NCBI GenBank assembly: GCA_001986395.2
Contig: MQVO02000045.1
Span: 1-64,000, forward strand
Direction of reading: 5' to 3'
Length of the DNA stretch: 64,000 nucleotides
From: Irpex lacteus
Taxonomy: Eukaryota; Basidiomycota; Agaricomycetes; Polyporales; Irpicaceae
Shown piece after piece: positions 9,116 through 21,377 of this stretch. A program made the position numbers and the translations under genes. Under the pieces are notes generated by a model that worked only from the letters and a program-made list of their open reading frames with translations, did not search any database and was not told the DNA's origin. Numbering within the stretch: position 1 is the first letter of the stretch; each line of letters opens with the position of its first letter.

Positions 9116-11026
9116 ATGTACGGACCGTCGTCGTCCCGCCCGCCATCTGCAGCCTACCCGCCAGGAGACTCGTACCCCCGCTCGTCGCGCGACATGCTGC
9201 CCCAACCGCAACCGCAGTACGCCGCCTCCCAACGCTCGCACTCCCGTTCTCGTCCTCCACTACAGGAAGACAACCCAAACCCATACGATCCTCCGTCTCC
9301 CGATGGCGACGACTTTTACACGGGCAGCGCACAGGACGTGCGTCTCTCCGTCGCAGCAGACCAGTCCACACGCGCACCCTCCCCTCCCCCGGGGCCCATC
9401 CTCGACCACTCCCACCTGCGCCCCGGCAAACAAGCCGCCCTCCTCTCTCACGAACGCACCCTCGAACTATACCGCGCAAACGCCAAGAAAACCCAAGACC
9501 CGGACGTCCAATTCGAGTTCGCAGTATTCATGGTCGACGCCTCCAAGACGATGCCCATACCGACTCCAACACCGGGTAACGTCATGGACGTCGAAAAAGC
9601 CCTCAAGAAACAATCCGACCTCGTCCTCGAAGCCACCTCCCTGCTCAAACGCCTCGCCGACCGCGGCCACATGCCCTCGCAGTACTTCCTCGCCGACTGC
9701 TACGCCAACGGCATAGGCACGCACAAATCCAAACAAGACTTCGACCGTGCGTTTCCCCTGTTCGTCCTCGCCGCCAAACACGGGCATCCGGACGCTGCGT
9801 ACCGCGCGGGTACATGCTGCGAGAACGGCTGGGGATGTCGTCGGGACTCTGCAAAGGCACTCACTTTCTATCGCAAAGCCGCTGCGGCGCTGCACCCAGG
9901 GGCGATGTACCGCCTCGGCATCGCCGAATTGAACGGTGAACTGGGACTGTCCAAGTCACCCAAGGAAGGCGTCAAGTGGCTGAAGAGAAGTGCGGAGAGC
10001 GCGACGGCGGAGTTCCCGCACGCACTGCATGAACTTGCGCTGTTGCATGAGAGGGGGATCGATAATGTGCTGTTTGTGGATTATGAGTATGCGGCGGAGT
10101 TGCTTGCGCAGGCGGCGGAATTGGGGTATGCGCCGAGTGCGTATCGATTGGGGGAGTGCTATGAGTATGGGAAGATGGGGTGTCCGCAGGATCCTGCTTT
10201 GTCCATTCACTTCTACGTTTGTCCTTCCTACCTCCCCTTCCCCTTTTTCCCCCTACTGACGCTACCCCTAGAACATAGCAGCCCAACAACACCACCGAGA
10301 CGCCTGCTTCGCGCTCACCGCGTGGTACCTCGTCGGCTCCCCCGGTGTGCTGCCCCAGTCTGACACGGAGGCGTTTTTGTGGGGGAAGAGGGCGGCGGAT
10401 GCGGGGCTTGTGAAGGCTATGTATGCGGTGGGGTATTTTTTGGAGGTTGGGGTTGGGACGGGGGTTGATTTGGATTTGTGAGTTGTTTTTGGTTGCGTGT
10501 TGCTTTCCTCTGCCCCCTCTCTGTGCTACTGAATTTCCCCTGCATCGCGCTTCCCTGGTCGATTGTCACCTATTCTCCTCACATCGCATACGCACTTCAT
10601 CACCTCATTCTCAATCCTCTCATCCTACCACACGCCACTTCCTACACTCCGTTTCCACGAGATACTCCATTACATCTACTTTCTACTTGACTTTGCCCTC
10701 TAATAAGCCCGAGAACTCTGTATTCTTTCTCCTTGTCTCTCACCTCACCCCTCTTCCATGCCCACTCATTAACCACATCAATTCTCTCTCCTCTTAACTC
10801 ACACTCACTAACCACCCCCCTCCTCCCAAACAGAGCCCTCCAATACTACAAACGCGCCGCCGAGCTAGGCGACAAACGAGCAGCGCAGCGCCTCCGCTCC
10901 AAGGCACCCGTGTCCGCAGGACCGGGGAGCGTACTGAACCGGGACGATAGTTTGAGTGAGAGTGGGAGTGGTGGGGGTGGAGGAGGGGGGAAAGGGGGGA
11001 AGGATAAGGATTGTGTTGTTATGTAG
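9116..11026 (+). CDS. skt5: Skt5/Chs4-type activator of chitin synthase III, Sel1 repeats, CAAX tail
   Basis: Skt5/Chs4 binds chitin synthase III (Chs3) and brings it to sites of wall growth. Exons 9116-10216, 10272-10477 and 10834-11026 encode about 499 residues. A disordered proline/serine-rich N-terminus of about 110 residues precedes tandem Sel1-like (SLR) repeats from roughly residue 178 to 460, with motifs such as SQYFLADCYANG, AAYRAGTCCENG, AMYRLGIAEL, SAYRLGECYEYG and ALQYYKRAAELGD. The chain ends in a glycine-rich spacer and CVVM, a prenylation CAAX box typical of this family. ATG 9116 was chosen over the upstream in-frame ATG 8978 because the latter overlaps coronin exon 1. Intron 2 (356 bp) is long and CT-rich. 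Confidence 0.9.
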
Positions 11027-12540
11027 GTTGGTGAGTGGGTGGTGAGGTGGGGGGTTGGGACGGAGAGGGTGCGGGAAGAGGATGGGATGGGATGTAGATT
11101 GGGATGCTGGAGTGGAAGGGTTGAAGGTACCAGGTTACGCTGCGCAGGCGGACGAACGGACGACATGGGTGAAGCAACGGCCACTCAAGGTTGCTCGTCT
11201 TTCGCTGCCTTGCTGGTAACTTCACGGACTATTCGACGCTCACACTCGACACTCGATATCCAAATCTCCATTAACTCCAGCTACCTGACCTCCTTTACAC
11301 TCGTCCGACCTCCAACCCTTCCGTACGACCACCCACTACAACGATCGCCCTCCCTACCCTGCCGTGCCGTTTAAATGTGACACGGCTGTACCATACCATG
11401 CCATACGAGGTTATGCTACGACTCCCACCCTGGACTCTACTTTACCTCAACCCATTTACTCGCTCTGCTCACGCCTTATTCCTCGCTCGAACTCACATTA
11501 AACCCTTGCTCCTTGCTCCCTCCCCCTCACTTCACGCTTCACTCTTTGCTCACACCTCACGTTTTAACTCACACACGGACACTAGACCTTCTCCCACAAC
11601 ACCGCGCACGGACGTTTTCTTTCTTTCTTAATTTTTCATCGTTCATCGTTTGTTCACCCTTACGCTTACGTTTTCCTTTATCATGATGCTCAAGAGTTGA
11701 GTTGAGAATAATACGTACGTTCGTACGGAGCTGTGGTGGATGGTGTGCATGTGTGCATGTGTGAGATTTGAGAGCTTGAGAGCTTGAGAGCTTGAGAGCT
11801 TGAGAGCTTGAGGGCATTCGGCACGGTGTTCCTCGTTTGAGTACGTACGAGTACTCGCATGCTTACTCTGCGCAGATACAACGTACGTACGTCTGCAAGC
11901 GTGGACCACCCGACCGTACGCGCGAGCAAGTGTGTATATATCGTTGTGGACAATACGTACATGCCAGCACATGACCGTAGGTGGACGTATGGGAAATGGT
12001 TGGTACACTCGGCGTTGAGCAACTTCAATGGACGGTGAGGCCAAGGACAGCCAGCAGCGGTCATGGGGTAGCGAGGTGATTATTATTGTGTCGTGATTAT
12101 TGTGCTGTGATTAAATAGAAATACAATGCGTGCGTGTTGTGGTCTATTGAGGTGTGGTAAGATGTATGGGAAGGTGCACTGTGGGTGGTGGACGGCGTGG
12201 CGTGGCGTGGTGCAGCGAAGTTCGTGGTTGGTTTGGGCGGGTGAGGGGTGGGCGCGGTGAGCGCCGAGTCGATGAGCTCGGTAGGCGAACGTCGGTGAAT
12301 GGACGAGGAGAGTTGAGTGTGTTAAATGCGGGGTGTGGGGTGGGAGATAGCAAAAAGAGCGAAGCAGCAAAAGAAAGAAATAGAAGAAGGGTATACAGCA
12401 CCAAATGACCTTCCACCTCCCCACCTCCCCACCTCCCTTCACCATTCACAGTCAACCCGCCATACATTCCCAAACCCCTGCTGACCCAACGCTTGACGCG
12501 TCCACTCCATTTTGAGTAAGTAATAGAGCGGTAGAGGCGA
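11027..12540. other. Convergent intergenic region with a dispersed repeat
   Basis: No gene is recognised between the ends of skt5 (+) and RPB7 (-). It holds a short 10-base tandem repeat (11767-11813) and a block at about 11.55-12.41 kb that reappears inverted at 24.34-25.13 kb. Confidence 0.6.
11767..11813. repeat. 10-bp tandem repeat, GAGAGCTTGA-type
   Basis: About five perfect copies of GAGCTTGAGA in a row, inside the 11.55-12.41 kb dispersed repeat block. Confidence 0.85.
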
Positions 12541-14090
12541 TTACTCGATGACGCCGAGGTGATCTTCTTTTATCGTGCCTATTGCGAACTGTTGGCGTGA
12601 AGGAGAGGGAGTTTCAGGTTTTATCGAGTTTAGAATTGAATAAGGATATAGAATTGAATAAGGATATAGAATTGAATAAGGATATAGAATTGAATAAGGA
12701 TATAGAATTGAATAAGGATATAGAATTGAATAAGGATATAGAATTGAATAAGGATATAGAATATAGGATCGAATGAGGATTTAGAAACGCATTGAGGGTT
12801 TCGAAATGAGAACGAACGTGACGAGGTGGGAAAGAGACACGACGCGACACGACGAGGCTTGGAATAGGATGGATAGGATGGGGTTGGGCGAAAACAAAAC
12901 AAAGAAGCAAACGAAAGGAAAGAGGGACACGTACGATCTCAGTAGCGTCCACCCGAGTACCGACGATCTTGAGTCGTACTTTGGTGTTTTTCTCGATTAT
13001 CTGTGGGGCGAAGCGAGGCGATGCGTGTTAGCGAGCGTATATTAGCGCGATAAGGACATGGTTCGGCAGCGTAGTGGTTCGGCGGCGCGTTGGTTGGTGG
13101 GAGATGTAGGAGGGGAGAGAATGTGGTAGAGACGCGTTAAAGTTGAATTAGGGCGAAGGAGGGTGAAGAAGGCGGTGAGGTAAAGTGGGATAGACGTAGG
13201 GTGAAGAGGTGGGAGAACGTGTCAGGAGGAGAAGCAAGTGGGAGAGGGACGGGTGACGGTGAGGTGAGATGGTGACAGGACGCAAGGTAAGGTGGATCGG
13301 CGACGAGTTGGTCAGAGAGGAGGGCACAAGGAAAGAAAGGGGAGAGAGACGTGATTCGGCGATGCGTTTGTCAGAGAGGATGGATGAAGGGTGAGAGAAG
13401 GGAGAACAGGTAGTGAGGTGAGGTGAAACGAGCGGAAGAGGAGGGTGGAGGATGGTTGAGGTGTATGTGGTGAATGAGAAGGGAGGCAGGGAACCAAGGA
13501 CACAAGGAAACGGTGGGCGAGGAGGTGGAAGAGGGAGACTGACCTGGTCGTCTGAAGCGTAGGACGGCGGGTTCGAGTTTGGGTCGAATTTCATTTCGGG
13601 GTGGATGAGCTGCGCGGTGTTAATGGGTATATAGTCGAACCATCTCAAGACCGACGTACTTGATGCGAGACAAAGACAGTCAACGGCCCAACCTCCGCAA
13701 AGAACCCCATCTACACCCCATCAGCACCTCTCTCTTACAACAATACTCGCACTGACCTTCGTAACATTATTAACCACCCCATCCACAACCTCCCCCTTAA
13801 ACGGCTTAAACACAATCGCCCGATAGCGCGTCACAAACTCCGCCTGTCCGCTCCCGGGGAGGACCATGCCTTTGCCGATGTCGAGGATGGAGACGACGGC
13901 GATGATGTAGCCGAATTGGCCGGAGCAGGTGCCTTCTACGTCTGCGTAGAGTTTGGACTCGAGGTATTGGAGCATGCGGGGGCCGAAGTAGGACGGGTGG
14001 AGGAGGATTGTGTGCGAGAGTTCTTTCTGTGGTCATCGTTAGCTTTACTATAGATGTTGAGATTAGTGTAGAACGTACGATAAAGAACAT
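12541..14090 (-). CDS. rpb7: RNA polymerase II subunit RPB7
   Basis: Rpb7 forms the Rpb4/7 stalk of RNA polymerase II, which binds nascent RNA and initiation factors. Six exons (14090-14079, 14026-13757, 13710-13660, 13609-13544, 13000-12935, 12588-12541) give about 170 residues, matching the family length. The protein begins [20 protein letters not shown], has the conserved ELF-like core [17 protein letters not shown], then [15 protein letters not shown], an S1-type OB fold ([25 protein letters not shown]) and the tail [21 protein letters not shown]. The first exon is only 12 bases. Introns 4 (543 bp) and 5 (346 bp) are long, and the last contains an 18-bp minisatellite. Divergent from the zinc-finger gene over 120 bp. 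Confidence 0.95.
12632..12763. repeat. 18-bp minisatellite, 7 copies, in RPB7 intron 5
   Basis: The unit AGAATTGAATAAGGATAT is repeated seven times with almost no variation, and flanking partial units (GAATATAGGATCGAATGAGGAT) run to about 12781. The array lies wholly inside the last RPB7 intron (12589-12934). Apparent ORFs across it are artefacts of a repeat length divisible by three. Confidence 0.95.
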
Positions 14091-14210
14091 TTCGTTTTGT
14101 TTTGAGGTTAGTGGCAGGAGTGGACAAGACAAGACGAGAGACGAGGAATGGAATGGCGCCCGACTCCCGAGGGTGTGTAGTGCGCCACCACGTGTCTACC
14201 AACCTCCTCC
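14091..14210. promoter_or_regulatory. 120-bp divergent promoter, RPB7 / zinc-finger gene
   Basis: The start codons of RPB7 (-) and the zinc-finger gene (+) are 120 bp apart, implying a shared bidirectional promoter. No TATA box was seen. Confidence 0.6.
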
Positions 14211-15784
14211 ATGGCACCCACAAAACGACCTCGCTCTGTCTCCCCAACATCCTCTTCTTCTTCCTCACCGCCGCCGCCAGCTAAACTCGTTTCTCTCCCG
14301 CTTTTGCCTTCTTCCTCTTCTTTCCCCTCTACCTCCTCTCCTTCCTCTTTTCCCTCTTCTTCCTCCTCTTCGCCCTCGAACACCGAGAACTTGAACTCGA
14401 ATACCGAGAACGTAAAGGAGAGCACCTCAAAGAAAGAGATTTGGTGTACCCTCCCACCAACATGCCACAACCGCCCCACGTCACTGGCGGACACGAAGGC
14501 ACTAGAGGCGCACTATGCGATGTACCACCGGCATGTGTGTGAGCTTGCGCGGTGTGGGTGTGTGTTTCCGGATGAGAGGTTGTTGGGGCTGGTGAGTGGC
14601 GTGTGCCTTTACCATTTCGTTCCCATTAGGCCTTTACTCTTTCGTTCTCGTTGGGTCTTCACTCTTTCGTTTGTTCGTTGAAACGCTTTATTCGTTCATT
14701 CAAACTATCTACACGCATACATGAAGCTAAGACTCAAACTAACGCTGTTCGTTGATTCTATAGCACCAAACAGAATGCCACGACCCTATAGCTGCCCTCC
14801 GTAAAGAACGCGGTGAGAAGATCGTACGTCTCTCTCTTTTCTCTCTCTCTGTTCCCTCTTTCTCCTTCCATTACCTCTTCCAATGGCTGCCTCTCCTCAC
14901 CTCTCTCACCCAATACACTTCCCTCGCCCACTCACCTCAATTCTTCGCTACCCTACACCTTTGCATCCTATCCTACCCACTCGTTACCTCTCATACTGTT
15001 CACTCGCTAACGTTCGCACATACAGTTCGCATGCCACATCCCCACCTGCCCCTCCACCTTCCACACCCCCAAAGCACGCCGGCTGCACCTCATCGACGTG
15101 CACAAGTATCCCAAAGAGTATTTCTTCGCGGTGACGAACAAAGGCATCGGCGGGCTGCTGGGACGGTGGGGCGAGGGTGTTAGTTTGGTTAGGGGGAGTT
15201 GGAGGGGGCGGGGTGAGCGAGGGGAAGCTGGCGGGGATGATGAGGAGCGGGGAGACGTGGAGAGGGAGGGAGTAGATGATCAGGACTCGCCTCGCGACAA
15301 ACCTCCACATATGGATGTGCACGAAAACACCATGGAAGACGAACTCAGCCCGCTTTCGCACCTCGAACCCGAACACCCCGAAGCAGAAGACACTCCAGGT
15401 GACGAAGACGTCGATATAGAGGGTGTTACACACGAAGACGTCGACATAGACAGTCCTGCACATGATGATGAAGTAGACATGAGCATGGACGACCTAACGA
15501 ACTCGATGGACACGCTCGTCGTGTCTCGTCGCGTACCGTCTGTGATTCGGTTTGGGCGGGGTGGTCGGGGAGGGTTTCAGCATACGACGACGGGAGGTAG
15601 AGGAGAAGGAGGAAGTGAATCATCAGGAAGAGGAAGAGGTGGGCGAGGTAGAGGCGGAAGTGGGCAAGGTGGAAGAGGGGTTGGGAGAGGTCGAGGGGAA
15701 GGAGGGTACGGGCAGCACGAAGGTCGAGGAGGGCGTGGGAGAGGAAGAGGAGGTGGTGCTGGGCAAAGTATCGGTGATTCCTAG
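14211..15784 (+). CDS. C2H2 zinc-finger protein (ZNF511-like) with RGG-rich tail
   Basis: Exons 14211-14591, 14764-14823 and 15026-15784 encode about 399 residues. A serine/proline-rich N-terminus of about 75 residues leads into zinc-finger modules: an imperfect CHNRP...EAHYAMYH finger, then CELARCGCVFP with LHQTECH, then FACHIPTCPSTF with RLHLIDVH directly followed by KYPKEYFF. This order, and the H-YP-F segment after the last finger, match the ZNF511 family. An acidic stretch follows (many ED and VDID words), and about 90 residues of RGG/GRG repeats end the protein, as in RNA-binding proteins and arginine-methylation substrates. The RGG tail is not something I associate with ZNF511, so it may be a lineage-specific fusion or simple-sequence expansion. 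Confidence 0.75.
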
Positions 15785-16941
15785 AGGGACGAGGGTAATA
15801 AGCGGAAGTGGGGAGGTGAAGCAGGTAGACGGGGAGTGTGAGGGCGATGGAGCGTAGAATGGTTGGGTGGTTAAGGCGGTGGTGTGTGTTGAGGTACGTA
15901 AGTTATCTCGAGTCTAAATCATCCCTTCGGACGTCGACCTTACCTCAACTACCACAGTCCTACCACCCAGCATCACCGATGTAGAGCTACGAACGAACGA
16001 ACGAAAGCAATCCAATTCGACTTGACGAGCGAACATTAATGATGATTTTGAATCGTTGGTTGTCGGACGATGTTGATCTTTATTGTTCAAAAGGTTAGAT
16101 ACATCGTATACCTTCGGTTGTTTGTTGTGATGTGAGGCGTATGATAGAAGCCATGCACTGCTGGGAATCCTCAGCGTATCTGTCTCAACTACCACCTACA
16201 CGTCCCCCTTCAACCTCTAATGTCCCCCGTCGATTTCTCATAATCATTCCCCCCCCCCCTACCTACCGTCCAAGTCGTTGAACGTTGTATTCAGATAAAG
16301 GAGAACGCATTTGCAACATCCGCATTCACATCTGACGGTGAATGATAATAGCGATTATGTAGTGACGCTTCGAGACCCGAACCTGGATGCACGACCCACT
16401 TGTGAAGATATCCCCTACTCGGAGAGTCGAAGAATTATGGTACTAGGAGCATATCTTCTCCGGAGTTTATCCTGAGATACGTCGTAATTTACATGCATGA
16501 GTGTTACTTCTTGATTTTATTGCACATCGTGAGGGGTAGAGCTACGAGGCAGGCTGTAATCTTTGTGTGCATGAGACTCAGTTGCACTCAGGTTCCCGGA
16601 ATATTTTAGACGTACCGTTTGAGTTTGTAAATCGTGCTCAAACCCCCTGAGTCGCCTGATGCGACGACCCATCGAGTGAGTTGATAAAGCCAGATAGTTT
16701 CTGCAGGATACCTCTGGTTCCCGAAGCGTTGCAGTCACTCCGCACCCAATGCCGAGGAATGGGGGTGTCGTAAGGGTAAAGCAGTCATGCATGAGCACCT
16801 ACGACATACACGAGCCGCCCTTAGCAATGGTAAGGCTTCCCTCAAGCCTCTGAACTACATTTGCTCTAAACCGCTGCATTTCTCTGTAAACAAGACACAA
16901 AAACAAATATACTCATACAAAATAGAATACAAACCACACAC
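15785..16941. other. Convergent intergenic region, nothing recognised
   Basis: Lies between the 3' ends of the zinc-finger gene and the J-protein gene. It contains a run of ten C at about 16249-16258 and no convincing frame or RNA gene. Confidence 0.6.
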
Positions 16942-17947
16942 CTAATTCACGTCGCCTTCCTCTCCTCCACCTTCCAGCTGCTCTCGCTCCTTCTCCTTTA
17001 TCTCCTCGACCCTCCTCCTAATCTCCCTCCTCCTCTCCATACCGAACTCCCGAGCCTCGCGCCTCGCCTCGGCCAAGTTGCTCGCTGCTGTTCGGTGTCG
17101 GTTCTCGATCTGCTCGGGTGCGGGGGAGATGAAGAAGGTTGTTTGGACGAGGGCTAGGGCTAGGAGCTAATGGTAGTCCGTGGGGGGTTGGCGGTTTAGA
17201 TGTGCGTGTCAGGGTGGGGCAAAGGGGTGTGGACAGGGAGACAGGGAGAGCCCAGATTCGGTTAGGTAACCAACAATTCAATCAGTCAAATAAGGAAGAC
17301 GGAGAAGAACCAAAACGTACTGCGACACCAACAGCGATCAAAGCCTGATCCTTCCACTTCTCACTCTCGCTCTCCGCGTTCAAATCCATACTTGCCGTCC
17401 TCCTCGGCCCACCAGGCCCAGCACCACCTCTCCGACGCCTCTCAAGCTCCTCGTACACTCTATCATTCCACACATCATCCGGCCTCTGTCTTAGATGTGC
17501 GTGAGAGCGGGAGTATCCGCGGAGAATGTCGTAGGCTTGCTTGATCGCTTGGAACTGTGCGTTCCGAGTTTGGGTTTGAGTTTGAGTTGAGGAGGTGGAG
17601 GTGGAGGGAGCGTGCGCGTCGGGGTGGTAGAGTTTTACGAGTTCGTAGTCTAAGATGGCTCACGGTGAGAGACATACACGTTCAAAGGAGCGACGACCAT
17701 GGGTACAGGGTCACTAGGTTGGAGGTTCAGCTTTGACGTACGTACATCTATGTTTGATATCGCGCTGCGAGGCGGAGGGCGGGAGGTGGAAGATTTGGTG
17801 CGGAGTTGGATGTGAATGAGTGGGGAATGGGTATTTCGGTGACGATGTGGATGGTGATGAGGAGAGAAAGCGGGCTCGGATGGTTCTGCCAGTGGCCGTA
17901 GCGGTCTGAACTGGTAGTGGTGGTTTCGACAGAAAGTGTAAGGACAT
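16942..17947 (-). CDS. J-domain (DnaJ/Hsp40) protein with one membrane segment, probably mitochondrial
   Basis: J-proteins stimulate Hsp70 ATPase. Exons 17947-17746, 17649-17321 and 17166-16942 encode about 251 residues. The basic, hydroxylated N-terminus (RTIRARFLSSSP) looks like a mitochondrial presequence. The J-domain spans about residues 50-125, with the LPPSASQRDIKHRYYEL helix, the HPD triad (LYHPDAHAPS), a lengthened serine/threonine/glutamine loop and QAIKQAYDIL. After an arginine-rich region a single hydrophobic segment forms across the last splice junction (IAVGVALLALALVQTTFFI), followed by a highly charged, probably helical tail. ATG 17947 is used; the frame continues a little upstream without another ATG. 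Alternative: an ER or other membrane-anchored J-protein. Confidence 0.8.
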
Positions 17948-18949
17948 CGTCGTATTCGTGTTAGTATGAAACAAGCGTAGAATGTGGATTGGTCGGAGGT
18001 GAGCTAATGAATGAGTGATGGAAGTCAGCAGTCAGTCGAATGCTTCGGGCTCGGAGGCGGGAGGAGTTGCGATCGACTTTCCCTTTCGGGGAAGACATCA
18101 GCGTCTGTATCCCCTCGGCAAACACCGTGCGACTGTTGCACCCGAACCATGAAGAGGTGACGAGGACGATGCCTTTCCAGCCTCTCCAAAAGCGGACGCT
18201 GGGATAGCACCGCCCCAGTCACTATCTACAATGCTGCCAATATACTGGTCCTTCAAGTCGACGTGCTGAGCATTGGCCTCACCCTATACTGGATCAAGGC
18301 GCAGTTTGTCTTGTTCCCGGGAAAGCAATGCAAACGTCGGAGTCGGGCTCGTATTACGGATGGTGACTAAATATTGCTGCGTAGCAGTGGCCACGAAGCT
18401 ACTAGGAAGCATCAGAAAATTGAATTTGGAAAGATACTATATGTGAGCACAATGGTTGCGGCGTATCAGCTTGTTGTACACAAAGTACTCATCGCCCCCC
18501 ACTGACGTATTTGGCAGGTATTTCACCAGTCCTTCACGTCTAGCTATCCGGTATGCTTTGAGAGTTCAGATGGGCATTGCTAGTCTTTGCTGTGCGTGCC
18601 ATATTCAGCAAGCAATACCTTTATCCGTCAATTCAGGTACGTCCTCAGCTCAAGTTTCATTCGCATCTCTGATTCCAAGTAGCCCCATACATCACAGACG
18701 CATTGTCAACTCAATCTCAATCATTACAGAACTTTATATACCCCACGGGGTGAAATAATCGGTGGCGCATGGCGAATAAGACATCGTTATAACTGGATAA
18801 GAGGGTAGGGTTTGATTCGATTAAGGCTATCCGGATAGCAAAGCTAGGCCGTATAAAAAGCCAGCACGGCTTTTCCAGAGTCGTCCTCGTAGAACGCGAC
18901 TCTTCTCGACTTCCATCCCTTTTTGCTTCGATATCGCGCCCTCGCTACT
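17948..18949. other. Intergenic, nothing recognised
   Basis: Separates the conserved housekeeping block from the first DUF6533 gene. Short frames only. Confidence 0.5.
18852..18859 (+). promoter_or_regulatory. TATA box of DUF6533 gene 1
   Basis: TATAAAAA about 98 bases before the ATG at 18950. Confidence 0.5.
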
Positions 18950-20544
18950 ATGGTAGATATGGCGTCTGACACCGACCGACTCGCCATGCGCGTAGTGTGA
19001 GTCCTTTTCTTCTCCTTCGTCATTATATCTCACCGGTTGCATCGTGTTTAGCCAAGCATGGGCGTATACATACTTCATCCTCGCTAGTGAGCTCTCCTAC
19101 TCCGAGTCCTGTGCTCAAGAATCGCTCATCTTACGACACTCAAAGCGTTGGTTATTCATGAGCATCTTATCACCCTCTATCGCGAAGTGCGATGTATATG
19201 GAGACAACAGCGCTCAAAAGGGCTGGTGCTCTTCGTTGTCAACCGATATGCACTCCTGTCGCTCGCCGTTACGTTGATACTGAAGAATTCCTTCCCCGGC
19301 GTTGCGGTGCGTACGGTCACATCTTGTACTGCCGCCACTCATGTATCGTGCGTTGGTTTGGCTATGTAGAGGTGTGTGCTCTATCCTTGCATAAATTTCC
19401 CCTCGAACTATGCCACTGACGCATTCTAGATGTGCCATTCTGGAGCGAATCTACGAGGGTTCCATACTCACCCTCTGTCTTTGTACGTGTGGTATGTATC
19501 GCCTCATTCACTCACGTATCCTATCACCGCTCTTACGCGCACATCCAGTGCTGTCAGCTTGGAGGGCGAGCGTCGTTTGGGAGAACAATATGAAGATATT
19601 TGTCATCTGCTTCTCTCTCATGGCCACGTCCTTTCTTCTTTATTTCGTACGTGCGACTATCCTCTATCGACACGTTTCCGAACGTTATTTGACAGCGACT
19701 ATAAATGTCGAACAATACAGACACTGTTTGCGACCTCTTCAGGCACTCACGTCGTCATAACGGAAACCAACCAGATCTGGTGTCAGGCAGAATCAGATCT
19801 ACCTTCGTCGGCTATGACGACGTAAGTCCACTCTGATCATCCACTGCATCGAACCCGCAGTGTGCTGACATTCGTACACAGAGGCGAGTCGACAAGCTTC
19901 AAATAATATCGGTCGACCGCTTCTGACGTAGGAATACAAATAGCTAATTACATTGTACGAGTGTGCGTCATCATCGGCGATACGCTCGTCCTGACGTTCA
20001 CCTGGGCAAAAACATACACAAGCTTACCACAACTGCGAAGGATGAAGATGGGTACTGTGACGGAGTGCGTCGTACGTGACGGTGAGTAATACACGCGCAC
20101 AATCTTTTAGGAGACGATGGATTACTGATTTTAGCTTGAACTACAGGCACATTATACTTTTCGTGGGTGATCACCGGGCTGATTGTGCTGTGTCACATCT
20201 GATGCTCACGGCTTGATGTTCGTAGGACCATCCTCATATTGAACTTCACCGCTCTCTTCGTCAAGGTTCGCCTCACTGCACGCTCAACCTCACATATTCA
20301 TGTCCACTGACAAGTGACTTAAACAGACACCACTTGTCATCACGATCTACCATACGTACGTACCTCTCTCTCGTCAGAAACAAGAGGTCGAGCCTCACTG
20401 GTTCTTTGTTATCCTCATAGTATAACGGGAATACTCGTCTCGAGGTTCCTACTCGATCTACGAGACGTAGCCATCGGGCAGTCAGGAGGGTACATCGGCG
20501 GGTTCTCGACGCCCTCCAAAATCAGCTTTGGTGGGAGAGTGTGA
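18950..20544 (+). CDS. DUF6533-family multi-pass membrane protein 1
   Basis: Multi-exon gene. The start ATG 18950 gives MVDMASDTDRLAMRVVQAW. The DUF6533 block is LVIHEHLITLYREVRCIW with FVVNRYALLSLAV. Then come RCAILERIYEGSILTL, SAWRASVVWENNM, THVVITETNQIW, VCVIIGDTLVLTFTWAKTY and the C-terminal ITGILVSRFLLDLRDVA, ending FGGRV and TGA 20542-20544. Six to seven hydrophobic segments are expected. At least eight exons are implied, and only the first junctions and last exon were fixed precisely. The family is expanded in agaricomycetes and its function is unknown; a seven-helix layout makes a receptor role possible but unproven. Confidence 0.75.
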
Positions 20545-21377
20545 GGATGTCCCTCCGACCTCGAATGAAGTCCCTCGATGAACTCGTAACGGACAATAGT
20601 CAGTCGACTTCATCTCCCTACTCAACCACCTCTGCCCTCCACCTCCTTGAGAGCTACTACTAGTCCTACCGAAACGGTCTGCATATGCATCTCTCATGCG
20701 GACCTCCTCCACCCAGGCATTCTCTCGCCCACCGCACCAACCACTCCCTCCCATGTATTGGCAAGCTGTCGCCTTCTTGCCGCGTCGTCACGGGGTAGGG
20801 GTATGTTGTGGGTATGGAGTACTCTCCTCGCCCGGGCCGTATTATGTTTAGGTTAGTCCTGACTCCAGGGCCCATTGAACGTTAAACTACTCGCAATTGC
20901 TGTCGAGGATTTGGTTTTGTACGTTGCTCTCACTTTCATTTGCATCTGCTAAGTGTACAAAAATATAAACTACACATTCTAAGTCACACATACGTATGAA
21001 AGTGGACTATGATTGAGAAGGGTATAGGAAAACAAGCCTGTACATCCCATCATGCGAAGTCGATAGGCACTCGGATTCTGTGATCTTCGACGATGAGCGC
21101 TACACTGAACTGATTGAAAAGACTTGGATTTCTATGGTGACCCGGTTCTAAGCAATGCTCTCAAGCTCTCATTACAAGCTGACGGTCGGTGTACAAATGA
21201 CGAGTACAGTAAGTCTGGGATGGATGTTCGAACGTTCAATTTTGACGGCATCATAGTACTCGCACAACTCGGGATGCATATTCTCATTATGTAAAGACTT
21301 GGCCCTGCCCAACGCGGTCGCCGCCCTGTAGCTCCTTCCTCATACTACATCGCAACATCCAGAGCCAACTGCTCGCA
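20545..21377. other. Intergenic, nothing recognised
   Basis: Some words here (for example CCACTCCCTCCCATG near 20745) recur at about 23051, so part of this stretch belongs to the duplicated unit described at 22.75-23.06 kb. Confidence 0.45.

Noticed and set aside
12582..12776. Frame encoding repeated ELNKDI
   Set aside because: An 18-bp repeat in RPB7 intron 5 automatically yields an open repeat frame; it is not a gene.
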